Counted from the stretch's first letter, positions 17,083 through 24,557 are shown. The stretch: DNA of 36,924 bases from Oscillospiraceae bacterium (GCA_021202155.1 JAJQDP010000031.1:1-36924); one strand, 5' to 3'. Notes: generated from the letters alone by a model not told the origin. Numbers and translations: made by a program.

Positions 17083-18363
17083 ATGCTACACATTGACACA
17101 CCGGAACTACGCAAGCTATTGCTCTCTGGTAATTTTGGACTGGAGAAAGAAGGTCTGCGGGTGGACGAGAACGGATTCATGGCTCACACGAAGCACCCTT
17201 TTCCGGGTAACAAGCATATAGTCAGAGACTTCTGTGAAAATCAGACCGAAATAAACACACCCGTCTGCGTTGGCTATCATGCCGCAGTTGAAAGCCTTAA
17301 GGAATACACCCGTGAAATTCACAGAACCCTGGCTTCGCTTGAGACCGGGGAGTATCTCTGGTCATTCTCCAATCCATCGTATATTCGGAATGAAGATGAC
17401 ATACCTGTGGCGCAATTCGGCGGAGTAGAATCCTCCAAAACATCCTATCGTGATTATTTGTCGCATCGATATGGGCGGTATAAGATGGCGTTTTCCGGCA
17501 TACATGTAAATTACTCTTTTAACGAAGAACTTCTGAGGGCAGATTTTCAGCGCGGTGGATTTGAAAGCTTCACGGAATATAAAAATGATCTTTACCTGAT
17601 GCTGGCTCGCAGAGTTGTAGCCTATGGCTGGATTCTGGTATCAATAACAGCGGCAAGCCCCCTGCTCGATAGCTCCTATGTGGAAAAGAATGTATTCGAT
17701 GGCGATGTCTTTCAAGGGCTTGCTTCCGTTCGATGCAGTGAGCTTGGATACTGGAATGCTTTTGTGCCAATTTTCGATTATTCGAATATTTCTGCCTATA
17801 CAGAAAGCATCCGCAGATATGTTCGTGATGGCTGGCTGATGGCTCCGACGGAGCTGTACTATCCTGTACGCCTGAAACCGGTCGGACTGAACCGACTTGA
17901 AACGCTTGAAGCAAACGGCGTTGATCACATTGAGCTTCGTATGTTTGACCTCAATCCTCTGGTTTATGCCGGTGTGGAGGAAAAGGATGTTGCGTTCGCC
18001 GAATTACTGCTCGGTTGGCTCGCCTCCACTCCGGATCAGGATCTGTCCGAAAAGGATCAGATACAGGCGGTGCAAAATTTCAAGAATGCGGCGCATTATG
18101 ACCTGAAAACCGTAAATCTTGTAACGCCTGCGGGTGAATTTTTCTCCATTGCTCATGCCGCACGGAATCTTATAGGCTTTATGAGAGATTTTTACTGCGA
18201 TTATCCGACCGAAGTACTCGAAATTCTGGATTTTGAGGAAGCAAAATTTATAGATGCCGAGAACCGCTACGCGTGGAAAATCCGTAAAGAATTTTCCGGC
18301 GGCTTCGCAAAGAAGGGTCTTGAGCTTGCAAAAAAGCGAAGGGAGGAGTCTTTTTATGTGTGA
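17083..18363 (+). CDS. gshA: Glutamate-cysteine ligase (gamma-glutamylcysteine synthetase)
   Basis: A 426-residue enzyme resembling the GshA part of GshA/GshF: FGLEKEGLRV (18-27), 'HPFPGNKHIVRDFCENQTEINTP' (38-60) with the glutamate- and metal-binding residues, FSGIHVNYSF, and 'IELRMFDLNPL' near the C-terminal part. It couples glutamate and cysteine through the gamma-carboxyl with ATP. It lacks the C-terminal ATP-grasp domain of bifunctional GshF, and no gshB is in the window. It lies 26 bp after the ATP-grasp gene and overlaps the amidohydrolase gene by 8 bp. Stand-alone gshA next to a non-GshB ligase argues for a product other than glutathione. Confidence 0.92.
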   Translation: MLHIDTPELRKLLLSGNFGLEKEGLRVDENGFMAHTKHPFPGNKHIVRDFCENQTEINTPVCVGYHAAVESLKEYTREIHRTLASLETGEYLWSFSNPSYIRNEDDIPVAQFGGVESSKTSYRDYLSHRYGRYKMAFSGIHVNYSFNEELLRADFQRGGFESFTEYKNDLYLMLARRVVAYGWILVSITAASPLLDSSYVEKNVFDGDVFQGLASVRCSELGYWNAFVPIFDYSNISAYTESIRRYVRDGWLMAPTELYYPVRLKPVGLNRLETLEANGVDHIELRMFDLNPLVYAGVEEKDVAFAELLLGWLASTPDQDLSEKDQIQAVQNFKNAAHYDLKTVNLVTPAGEFFSIAHAARNLIGFMRDFYCDYPTEVLEILDFEEAKFIDAENRYAWKIRKEFSGGFAKKGLELAKKRREESFYV

Positions 18364-19129
18364 GCTGTTCGGCGTTAGTGCCGCAACACATATTGATGTG
18401 ACTGACCTGCTCAGGGAATTCTTCTCGCACAGTGTGCGCCATCCGAACGGTTGGGGACTTGCGACCTTTTATGGAAATTCAACCTCGCTCGAAAAGGAGC
18501 CGGTTACTGCGGCAGACAGTGAATACCTCAGGCACAGGTTGTCACACAAAGTCGAAATCCGCGCCATGATAGCACATATCCGAAAAGCGACGGTCGGTAC
18601 AATGGACTATGAGAACTGCCATCCTTTTGTACTGAGGGATTCAAGCCAACGCTGCTGGACATTTGCACACAACGGAACTATGTTTGACTGCCCGATGCTG
18701 GACGGATATTATCATGTGCAGGAGGGCGGAACAGACTCGGAGCGGGTTCTTTATTGCTTTGTGGACAATATAAACAAAGCGATTACTGCCGCCGGACGGG
18801 AGCTGACAGAAGCGGAGAGGTTTTCTTTGATAGATAAGCTTGTCTGCCGGGTGACGCCGGGCAACAAAATGAATTTTCTTCTTAGCGACAGCGAGTACAT
18901 ATACGTCCACACAAATTACGCAAATTCGCTTTATTACTTGCATACACAGGGCGGTACGCTGTTTGCTACGGTGCCGTTAGGTCATCACAGCTGGGAGCCG
19001 ATGCCATTTACAACGCTGTGTGTCTATCAGGATGGGAATCTGGTCTACACCGGCACTTGCCATGGCAACGAATATATTGATAATATTTCGGACACCCGCT
19101 ATCTGTTTCTGGATTACTCTGCGCTGTGA
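18356..19129 (+). CDS. Class II glutamine amidotransferase-like Ntn hydrolase (EgtC/YafJ family)
   Basis: A 257-residue Ntn hydrolase of the GATase type. Cys2 (MCELFGVSA) becomes the N-terminal nucleophile after Met removal. Supporting motifs are NGWGLATFYG (31-40), AHIRKAT (73-79), 'ENCHPF' and FAHNG (103-107) for the oxyanion and glutamate pocket. In ergothioneine synthesis the relative EgtC removes gamma-glutamate from a gamma-Glu-Cys adduct. No synthase domain is attached, so it probably acts as a free amidohydrolase. The ATG at 18356 overlaps the gshA end and has GGGAGGA 8 bases upstream, so it is translationally coupled to gshA. This pairing recalls EgtA-EgtC, but egtB and egtD are absent. 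Confidence 0.88.
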   Translation: MCELFGVSAATHIDVTDLLREFFSHSVRHPNGWGLATFYGNSTSLEKEPVTAADSEYLRHRLSHKVEIRAMIAHIRKATVGTMDYENCHPFVLRDSSQRCWTFAHNGTMFDCPMLDGYYHVQEGGTDSERVLYCFVDNINKAITAAGRELTEAERFSLIDKLVCRVTPGNKMNFLLSDSEYIYVHTNYANSLYYLHTQGGTLFATVPLGHHSWEPMPFTTLCVYQDGNLVYTGTCHGNEYIDNISDTRYLFLDYSAL

Positions 19130-19168
19130 TGAGTTGGTTTTAATTTCAGGTGCCCCATCACATTTCAA

Positions 19169-19420
19169 TCATCGCTCATAGTCCTGCGGTTTTCTCTTTT
19201 CCCTGTCCGGCTGATTCCTCTGCTTCTCCATCTCCTTCTCATGACGCATCTTTGCAGTGCGCTCTTTGAACAATTCAGAGTCTTCATCAAGTCTGTCATC
19301 AATATGCTTGCTTCATCTCTGTATACCTGCTGCCAGACAAGCGGGTGTAGTCGTGCTGAATGCCGTCGTAGTCGTTGTAGATCTGACTGCAACTCATATA
19401 GGCAGATGCCGCACAGGCGG
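19169..19420 (-). pseudogene. Frameshifted C-terminal remnant of a relaxase/mobilization-type protein
   Basis: Two overlapping minus-strand frames make one broken gene tail. One reads 'YNDYDGIQHDYTRLSGSRYTEMKQAY' (by parts) before a stop. The other reads 'DDRLDEDSELFKERTAKM', then a Lys/Glu/Arg-rich tail ending KRKPQDYER and a TGA at 19169. The charged tail resembles the C-termini of relaxases from Clostridia mobilizable elements. That assignment is from memory and tentative. Upstream parts of the gene are gone. Confidence 0.5.
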
Positions 19421-19467
19421 ACGACCCTTGTATGAAAGGGAATTTTTATCGGATAACGGTGTGGGTA

Positions 19468-19496
19468 TTGAAAACGCCGTCGGATAGTAGTATAAT
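19468..19496 (+). promoter_or_regulatory. Promoter of a decayed gene
   Basis: TTGAAA (19468-19473), a 17-bp spacer and TATAAT (19491-19496), followed by GGAGGG and an ATG at 19549. The promoter is intact although the gene is not. Confidence 0.7.
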
Positions 19497-19548
19497 GGTA
19501 ATATATTTTAGAGTTATTGGGTTACAATACATAGTGGAGGGTCTGGCA

Positions 19549-19900
19549 ATGAATAACCTGTTTGAACGCACATCTTCAAGCTGGGTGCGATACAGCGAAT
19601 ACGAATGAAAAGAAGCCGAATGTGGTCAAGCAGGGCATAGAATCCATGTGGAACGTCAGCAACGACCGTGTTATGATGGCACTCGCCATGACTATGTCGG
19701 ACAAGCCGATGGCGGTAAATATGAGCTTCCAGAGGGAATATGCGGAAAGCTATGAGTGGATCAAGCAACAGTTTATCGACATTGCTTTTACCTACCTGAC
19801 TTCTGTTCTTTTCTATGAGGATTACGATAAGATGTCGCCCGAACAGCGGCTCCTTATGCAACAGGGTATGGAAGGGAAGCCTTTGGCGGAATTGCTTTGA
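19549..19900 (+). pseudogene. Remnant of a gene common in Clostridia mobile regions (internal deletion/frameshift)
   Basis: ATG at 19549 with a good ribosome site opens 19 codons ending 'SSWVRYSEYE' then TGA. In another frame from about 19610 a second piece continues: 'GIESMWNVSNDRVMMALAM', 'FQREYAESYEWIKQQF', 'FTYLTSVLFYEDYDKMSPEQ', stopping at 19900. I recall a family of over 300 residues in Clostridia with 'RYTEYEWK' near the N-terminus, a central 'ESTWNLSGDRTMMALTM'-like part and a C-terminal zinc finger. Both pieces match it, but the stretch between them and the zinc finger are missing. It is non-functional. Confidence 0.55.
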
Positions 19901-19901
19901 C

Positions 19902-20080
19902 CTACAGGATTGCCTGTTTAGTTTCTGCGTTGTCTCGTTGTGCTTTCCATTCAGTAAATTCTCGTTGCCCTCTTCACTTTCAAAGAAAGCTACAATGTCA
20001 GGGTAAACACACCGTGCGATAATTTCTATTTCCCGCTCCGGAATGCAGGAGTTGTTAATCAGTTTCTTGCGTCGGCTCAA
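19902..20080 (-). pseudogene. Frameshifted small protein of a mobilizable element
   Basis: Minus-strand frame from TTG at 20080 reads 'CIPEREIEIIARCVYPDIVAF' (by parts) and 'FESEEG'. A one-base shift then gives 'QREFTEWKAQRDNAETKQAIL' (by parts) and TAG at 19902. Joined, this matches the pattern of ~60-residue proteins ('EIEEIARCLLPDI..FFES..G..EF.EWK') that accompany relaxase genes in Clostridia elements, from memory. The frameshift near 19965 suggests it is dead. Confidence 0.55.
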
Positions 20081-20260
20081 TAAACGGCAGTCCTTTCTGT
20101 TGAAGTTTCAGGAGACTGTTTTTGTTCCCTCACTAACACAGAAAAGCCAGACACCCAGACAAGGTGTTTTGAATTTTTCAAAAATTTTTTCAAAGAAGCA
20201 AGAGCCAGATACGCCTATATCAGACAATAAATCCAAATGGATTATTTCCGCTAGGCAAAT

Positions 20261-20350
20261 CTTGATGGGAATTTCGGGTTTCCATGCCCTCGATTTTTGC
20301 AAAACCGAAAGGTTTTGAGTTTGGTTCCTATTGGGAATAGTCACAGCGGC
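20261..20350. repeat. Left arm of a ~90-bp inverted repeat around the mobC remnant
   Basis: Nearly the same sequence recurs in inverse orientation at 20713-20801, with only a few differences. Each arm contains a small hairpin CAAAACC-GAAA-GGTTTTG or its variant. The right copy lies directly upstream of the mobC remnant (minus strand), where transfer origins usually lie. The arms may therefore be two copies of an oriT or the ends of a small transposed unit. Confidence 0.7.
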
Positions 20351-20378
20351 GTGTCTTTGACTGCCGGAGATAAACGTT

Positions 20379-20406
20379 AAAAGCAGAGGAAGCCCCTCTG
20401 CTTTTT
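20379..20406. terminator. Terminator after the mobC remnant
   Basis: An 11-bp perfect stem (20379-20389 with 20395-20405) is flanked by A and T runs, so it can work on both strands. On the minus strand it lies just after the mobC stop at 20415. Confidence 0.7.
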
Positions 20407-20414
20407 CTTCGTCT

Positions 20415-20710
20415 TCACTTCCCGCCCTTATACTTCGCTATACATTTCCGATGCACCTTATCAACCATCTTTGCCACATCGAAATGAATTTGAAAGCAGC
20501 ATCAAGAGCTTTTTCTAATTCCGCAGTGACTGCCTGAGAGCGCAGACCACCGGTGTTGAAATGCTTCGCAATCTGATTGATGTTGTTTGCAATATTACTA
20601 AGTAACAAGTTTGTCTTCTTCATCTCCTTCCGAATGTCGGGAAACTCCGCAACTATCTCGTGAGTGACAGTGAGTCTTCCGCCGAGAAGGCATTTGCACC
20701 AACCCCGGCA
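20415..20710 (-). pseudogene. MobC-like mobilization protein remnant (frameshifted)
   Basis: On the minus strand an open frame reads 'EFPDIRKEMKKTN', then LLLSNIANNINQIAKHFNTGG, the helix typical of MobC relaxosome proteins, then 'AELEKALDAAF'. Near 20490 the frame shifts: the natural ending 'FDVAKMVDKVHRKCIAKYKGGK' (by parts) to TGA at 20415 is in another frame. The N-terminus is lost against the right inverted-repeat arm and has no start codon. MobC proteins help the relaxase at oriT. Confidence 0.65.
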
Positions 20711-20712
20711 TA

Positions 20713-20801
20713 GCCGCTGTGACCATTTTAATAGGAACCAAACTCAAAACTTTTCGGTTTTGCAAAAATCGAGGGCATGGGAACCTGAAATTCCCATCAA
20801 G
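20713..20801. repeat. Right arm of the ~90-bp inverted repeat
   Basis: It is the inverse of 20261-20350, from GCCGCTGTGA at 20713 to TCCCATCAAG at 20801. The 362 bp between the arms hold only the mobC remnant and its terminator. Confidence 0.7.
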
Positions 20802-20960
20802 AATATCGTTCGGTATTTGCTGATTTTTGAGTAAATGTCCGACACGGAGAATCTTGCTTTTGAAAACTTATCCCCTCACCAACACAGATTTCAGAGTTCT
20901 ATCGCCAAGTTTCTCGAAAAAATTTTTATTCGGAAATCTGCAATTTATTGCTTTAAAGTG

Positions 20961-20989
20961 TTGACGTGCAAAGCGAAATGTGTTAGAAT
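20961..20989 (+). promoter_or_regulatory. Promoter upstream of the serine recombinase
   Basis: TTGACG (20961-20966), a 17-bp spacer and TAGAAT (20984-20989), about 130 bp before the recombinase start. Confidence 0.7.
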
Positions 20990-21021
20990 ACAGTTAGTTC
21001 AAATCGAAGGAGGACACGAAC

Positions 21022-21273
21022 ATGGAAATAACTTATCATCTTACAGCTTGTCAAGACATCCGTTGCTTCTGTGTTAGTGAAGGGGATTTGATTCTCCAAA
21101 TTTCAAAATGGGGTGACAAAAATGACCGCCGTAATATATGCGAGGTATTCATCAGACAATCAGCGGGAGGAATCCATCGAGGGACAAATTCGGGAGTGTA
21201 CAGCGTTTGCAGAAAAGAACGGGATAACAATTCTTCGGCATTACATCGACCGAGCGTTTTCTGCAAAGACTGA
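21022..21273 (+). CDS. Possible small leader ORF overlapping the recombinase start (unrecognised)
   Basis: ATG at 21022 follows AAGGAGG with good spacing. The first ~35 residues ('MEITYHLTACQDIRC', 'FCVSEGDLILQISKWGDKN') look protein-like. The remaining frame runs 150 bp into the recombinase gene and is probably not meaningful, so a true stop may have been lost. A related 'FCVSEG' stretch occurs on the minus strand near 20130, and both lie in copies of CTGTGTTAGTGA-type sequence. Function unknown. Confidence 0.3.
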   Translation: MEITYHLTACQDIRCFCVSEGDLILQISKWGDKNDRRNICEVFIRQSAGGIHRGTNSGVYSVCRKERDNNSSALHRPSVFCKD

Positions 21274-22666
21274 CAACCGACCTGAGTTTCAGAACATGAT
21301 TAAGGACAGCGGCAAGAAGCTTTTTGATGCGATTCTTGTGTGGAAGCTTGACCGCTTTGGTCGGAATCGTTACGACAGTGCGAGATATAAAGCGACGTTG
21401 AAGAAGAATGGTGTTAAGGTTGTATCCGCTACTGAAAATATATCTGATGGTGCAGAAGGCATCTTGCTTGAATCAATGCTTGAGGGAATGGCAGAGTATT
21501 ACTCTGCGGATTTGTCCGAGAAAGTAATCCGGGGCATGACCGAGAACGCTCTCAAGTGCAAGTATAATGGCGGTGGTCTCACTCTTGGTTATATGATTGA
21601 CAATGAGCAGTATTTTCAGCCTGATCCAATAACTGCCCCATTCGTCTTGGAGGCTTTCAAGCTTTATGACGAAGGTTCAACTATGACGGAGATTCGTGAC
21701 ATACTTAATGAGCGAGGTGTTAGAAATACTAAGGGACAGCTGATGACCTTCGGAAGTGTTCAACATTTACTCAGTAACCGTCGGTACATAGGCGAATACC
21801 AATACAGGGACATCATAATACCGGATGGTATTCCCGCACTTGTCCCCAAAGACTTGTTTGACAGAGTTCAGCAGAAACTTGCCAAAAACAAGAAAGCACC
21901 AGCAAGACACAAGGCGGAGGACGATTATCTTCTCACAACAAAGTTATTCTGCGGCTATTGCGGTGCATACCTCTGCGGAGAAAGCGGAACAAGCAGGACG
22001 GGTATGGTTCACCATTACTACAAGTGTTCTTCCGTCAAAAAGAAACGTAAAGGGTGCCACAAGAAACCCGTCAGAAAAATTTGGATTGAGGATTTAGTTG
22101 TTGACGCAACTATGAAAATGGTAATGGACAATGCAACGATTAAAGCCATTGTCTCAATGCTAATGGATTTGCAAGACAGGGAGAATGTGAACATTCCCCT
22201 CTATGAGCAACAACTTAAAGAAACAGAAACTGCAATTCAAAATATCTTAAACGCTATCCAACAAGGCATTCTGACCAAGTCAACAAAGTCCCGTCTCGAA
22301 GAATCAGAGACGGCAAAAGAGAATTTAGAAGTCAAGATAGCCTGCGAAAAGTTAGCGAAGCCGAAGATAAGCAAGGAGTTCATGACATTTTGGCTTCATC
22401 GCTTCCGCAAGCTTGACGTCAGTCAGAAGTCTCATCGCAAGATGCTTGTTGACACCTTCGTCAATGCGATTTACCTGTACGACGACAAAATGCTCTTGAC
22501 TTTCAATTTCAAGGACGGGACAAAGACGATTACGTTTGATGATGTGAATAATGCCCGGAACAAGTATGGGATTGGTTCGGATTTGGATTGGAGAACTGCA
22601 CCACAGACAGCAACCTTCGGTTGCTGTCTGCTGAAGAAGCACCCTTTCGGGTGCTTCTTCAATTAA
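21122..22666 (+). CDS. Large serine recombinase (site-specific integrase/excisionase)
   Basis: About 514 residues in the resolvase/invertase-recombinase-zinc-ribbon order. The catalytic N-terminal domain has YARYSSDNQ (nucleophile Ser) and 'LVWKLDRFGRNRYDS'. The recombinase domain follows ('GGLTLGYMID', 'SNRRYIGEYQYRDIIIPDGI' by parts). The zinc-ribbon has CGYCG and later Cys residues (YYKCSSVKKKRKGC), and a coiled coil follows. It should integrate and excise a mobile element at att sites. ATG at 21122 has GGGGTG upstream; a GTG three codons earlier is an alternative. The last ~20 residues (from PQTATFGCCLL) are encoded by two perfect hairpins, so the original stop was probably replaced by repeat DNA. 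It is the only intact gene of the element. Confidence 0.93.
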   Translation: MTAVIYARYSSDNQREESIEGQIRECTAFAEKNGITILRHYIDRAFSAKTDNRPEFQNMIKDSGKKLFDAILVWKLDRFGRNRYDSARYKATLKKNGVKVVSATENISDGAEGILLESMLEGMAEYYSADLSEKVIRGMTENALKCKYNGGGLTLGYMIDNEQYFQPDPITAPFVLEAFKLYDEGSTMTEIRDILNERGVRNTKGQLMTFGSVQHLLSNRRYIGEYQYRDIIIPDGIPALVPKDLFDRVQQKLAKNKKAPARHKAEDDYLLTTKLFCGYCGAYLCGESGTSRTGMVHHYYKCSSVKKKRKGCHKKPVRKIWIEDLVVDATMKMVMDNATIKAIVSMLMDLQDRENVNIPLYEQQLKETETAIQNILNAIQQGILTKSTKSRLEESETAKENLEVKIACEKLAKPKISKEFMTFWLHRFRKLDVSQKSHRKMLVDTFVNAIYLYDDKMLLTFNFKDGTKTITFDDVNNARNKYGIGSDLDWRTAPQTATFGCCLLKKHPFGCFFN

Positions 22667-22781
22667 ATCCGTCCTACGGACTGGAATTACACGGTCTTCG
22701 ACGTGGAAATCGCTTCGCGATGAAATCCGGCTTCGCCGGGATTAAGGACGGATTTATTTCATCGTTTGCGAAGCAAACGAT
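22604..22781. repeat. Cluster of TTC/GAA-loop palindromes at the recombinase 3' end
   Basis: Palindromes lie in series: 22604-22630 (12-bp arms, loop TTC), 22633-22660 (12-bp arms, loop TTTC), a long-range stem 22665-22674 with 22746-22755 enclosing smaller TTC-loop hairpins, and 22761-22781 (9-bp arms, loop GAA). The style matches the cluster at 1231-1429. The first two hairpins are translated as the recombinase C-terminus. Confidence 0.75.
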
Positions 22782-22809
22782 TTCATTTTGTTGGTATACA
22801 AACTAATAT

Positions 22810-22852
22810 AATCCGAACTCATTCCGAATCGGAAACGGGTTCGGATTTTTTC
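22810..22852 (+). terminator. Terminator after the recombinase
   Basis: An 11-bp stem (22810-22820 with 22837-22847) is followed by TTTTTTCTC. The stem sequence closely matches the tRNA-Leu terminator at 4781. Confidence 0.85.
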
Positions 22853-22857
22853 TCTCA

Positions 22858-23727
22858 TCACTTCCTGAACTTTCTCGGGCTACATCCGGTGACCTCCTTG
22901 AAGGTTTTCGCAAAGTGGGTGTAGCTGTTGAACCCGACGGAGAAGCAGACATCGGTGGGAGATACGCCTTGCATGAGAAGCTTTTCCGCCAAGATTATTC
23001 TTTTTGCGGCGGTGTACTGGCTTATTGTGAGGAGGGTGCTTTCCCGGAATCTTCTTGAAACGTAGTCGCCATTGTGGTGAAGTGCTTCGCCGATGGCGTC
23101 GAGGGATATATCCTCGGTAATGTGCTCGTTGATGTAGTTCAGTGTTTTCAGAACGATTTCCGGCATCGCGCTTCCGCTGAGACTTACGATTTCCTCCGTG
23201 GCGTGTCGGTTTATCAGCGCCAAAAGCTCGGTGAGGTAAGCTCTCACCATGGCATCAGTGCAAAAGCCTCCGACCTCGATTTCACTTGACAACATATCCG
23301 AAATCTTTATGAACCTATTGACCTCACCTTCGCTGAGCCTGTACAGATTGATGCTTGAGCTGTCCGAGTCGAAGCACTTTGACAGCTCTGGGCTTTCATC
23401 GCAGAGTCTTTGAAGTGAGGCGTGGTCGATATTTATTACAATCCGCTCGTAGTTGCATTCTCCCATGAGCTGTACGCAGTGAAAGCTATAGGGATTGCAC
23501 AGAATGAGGTCGCCGCGCTCAAGCTTCTTGCTGACTGCCTCGCCGTGGTAGGTTATCTCTCCGTCAAGGAAAAGGTAAATCTCATACACATCGTGGAAAT
23601 GAAACCTCAGATTCTGCCGCGTGAGGCTACTGTTCAGATTTCCGATGGCATAAGTGCCCATTTCAGATGAAGATGAATGGATGCATTCTATCGGATTGCT
23701 TACGATGATCATTTTCTTGTTCTGCAT
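22858..23727 (-). CDS. AraC-family transcriptional regulator
   Basis: A 289-residue regulator with an N-terminal cupin-like sensor ('FHFHDVYEIYLFLDGEITYHG', by parts; 'GDLILCNPYSFHCVQ') and a C-terminal AraC DNA-binding domain with two helix-turn-helix motifs ('ISLDAIGEALHHNGDYVSRRF' by parts and 'SPTDVCFSVGFNSYTHFAKTF', ending GCSPRKFRK). Such proteins usually activate sugar or surface-glycan genes after binding a small ligand. AGGAG lies 7 bases before the ATG. It is divergent from the lipoprotein gene at 23922 and may control that gene or the sugar genes at 24613-26686. Confidence 0.93.
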   Translation of the reverse strand: MQNKKMIIVSNPIECIHSSSSEMGTYAIGNLNSSLTRQNLRFHFHDVYEIYLFLDGEITYHGEAVSKKLERGDLILCNPYSFHCVQLMGECNYERIVINIDHASLQRLCDESPELSKCFDSDSSSINLYRLSEGEVNRFIKISDMLSSEIEVGGFCTDAMVRAYLTELLALINRHATEEIVSLSGSAMPEIVLKTLNYINEHITEDISLDAIGEALHHNGDYVSRRFRESTLLTISQYTAAKRIILAEKLLMQGVSPTDVCFSVGFNSYTHFAKTFKEVTGCSPRKFRK

Positions 23728-23761
23728 GGGCTCACTCCTATAGAAATATTTTTATAACCAG

Positions 23762-23791
23762 ATTATATCATAGGACTCTGTTATTATGCAA
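23762..23791 (-). promoter_or_regulatory. Promoter of the AraC-family gene
   Basis: On the minus strand TTGCAT (23786-23791), an 18-bp spacer and TATAAT (23762-23767). Confidence 0.65.
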
Positions 23792-23832
23792 GCATAAAGT
23801 CGGATTTTATGTAGTTACAGTCGATTTATATG

Positions 23833-23861
23833 TTGAAAATATCTTTTCTAAGGTATATCAT
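23833..23861 (+). promoter_or_regulatory. Promoter of the lipoprotein gene
   Basis: TTGAAA (23833-23838), a 17-bp spacer and TATCAT (23856-23861). Confidence 0.55.
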
Positions 23862-23921
23862 TATAGCTACAGGAGCTTGCAAGCATGTTATATTTTCGAC
23901 TGCCAAAGGAGCATAGCATTT

Positions 23922-24554
23922 ATGAAAAGAAGAATTTTTGCAATAGTTTTAGCTGTTCTTATGATTACAGCACTCGTCGGCTGTGGGGGCTCGTCAAGGG
24001 AGATAGTATACCTGACTCTTTCGAGCGAGGATTCGGAGGCGATATTAGCCGCCGCAGGAATAACTCTTCCCGATGCCGCGGATGTCGAGGTCTGCGGAAC
24101 TACAATCAAGTGGTTTTCGTGGTATGACGATGGCGACGGCATCTACTACCTCAATGCAACTCCCACCGGATACATGATTTGCATGGGAGCTGGAAATCCC
24201 GAGGGCGTCGCGCTGTTGGCTTCCTGCGAGAGATTCAAGGTTATAGACCCGACAGTAGTCGACATCGACAAGAAGCAGCTCAAAGAAACTTATCTCTGGA
24301 CCGACGAGATGCTTGAAATGGTCGACATCTGCAATCAGTTGGTACTCGACAACACCATCATGTACTACACCGGCGACCTCGGCTCAAACCTCAACAGTGC
24401 TTATAATCGCTTTGACTGGGGAATCAACCGCTCCGGCGGAGGCTCAACCTGGGCTCAGCTCAAGGAATCATATTCCGACATGCTTGACTTCTACATCGAG
24501 GAGCTGAATTACATTGTTGATAACTACATCGAAACCGGGGAATTCGCAGACTGA
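23922..24554 (+). CDS. Lipoprotein of unknown function
   Basis: A 210-residue protein with a lipoprotein signal peptide (MKRRIFAIVLAVLMITALVGC by parts, Cys21 lipidated) and an acidic, aromatic-rich mature part with no domain I recognise. Notable stretches are 'CGTTIKWFSWYDDGDG' and 'NSAYNRFDWGINRSGGGSTW'. It should be anchored outside the membrane. The ATG at 23922 is chosen because AAAGGAG lies about 10 bases upstream; an upstream frame extension lacks a ribosome site. It lies between a divergent AraC regulator and a sugar-metabolism operon, but has its own promoter. Confidence 0.8.
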   Translation: MKRRIFAIVLAVLMITALVGCGGSSREIVYLTLSSEDSEAILAAAGITLPDAADVEVCGTTIKWFSWYDDGDGIYYLNATPTGYMICMGAGNPEGVALLASCERFKVIDPTVVDIDKKQLKETYLWTDEMLEMVDICNQLVLDNTIMYYTGDLGSNLNSAYNRFDWGINRSGGGSTWAQLKESYSDMLDFYIEELNYIVDNYIETGEFAD

Positions 24555-24557
24555 TTG

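Noticed and set aside
19514-20080. A single 188-codon minus-strand gene
   Set aside because: Only the first ~40 codons resemble a protein. The rest is antisense to the remnant at 19549-19900, and a frameshift to a better ending is visible.
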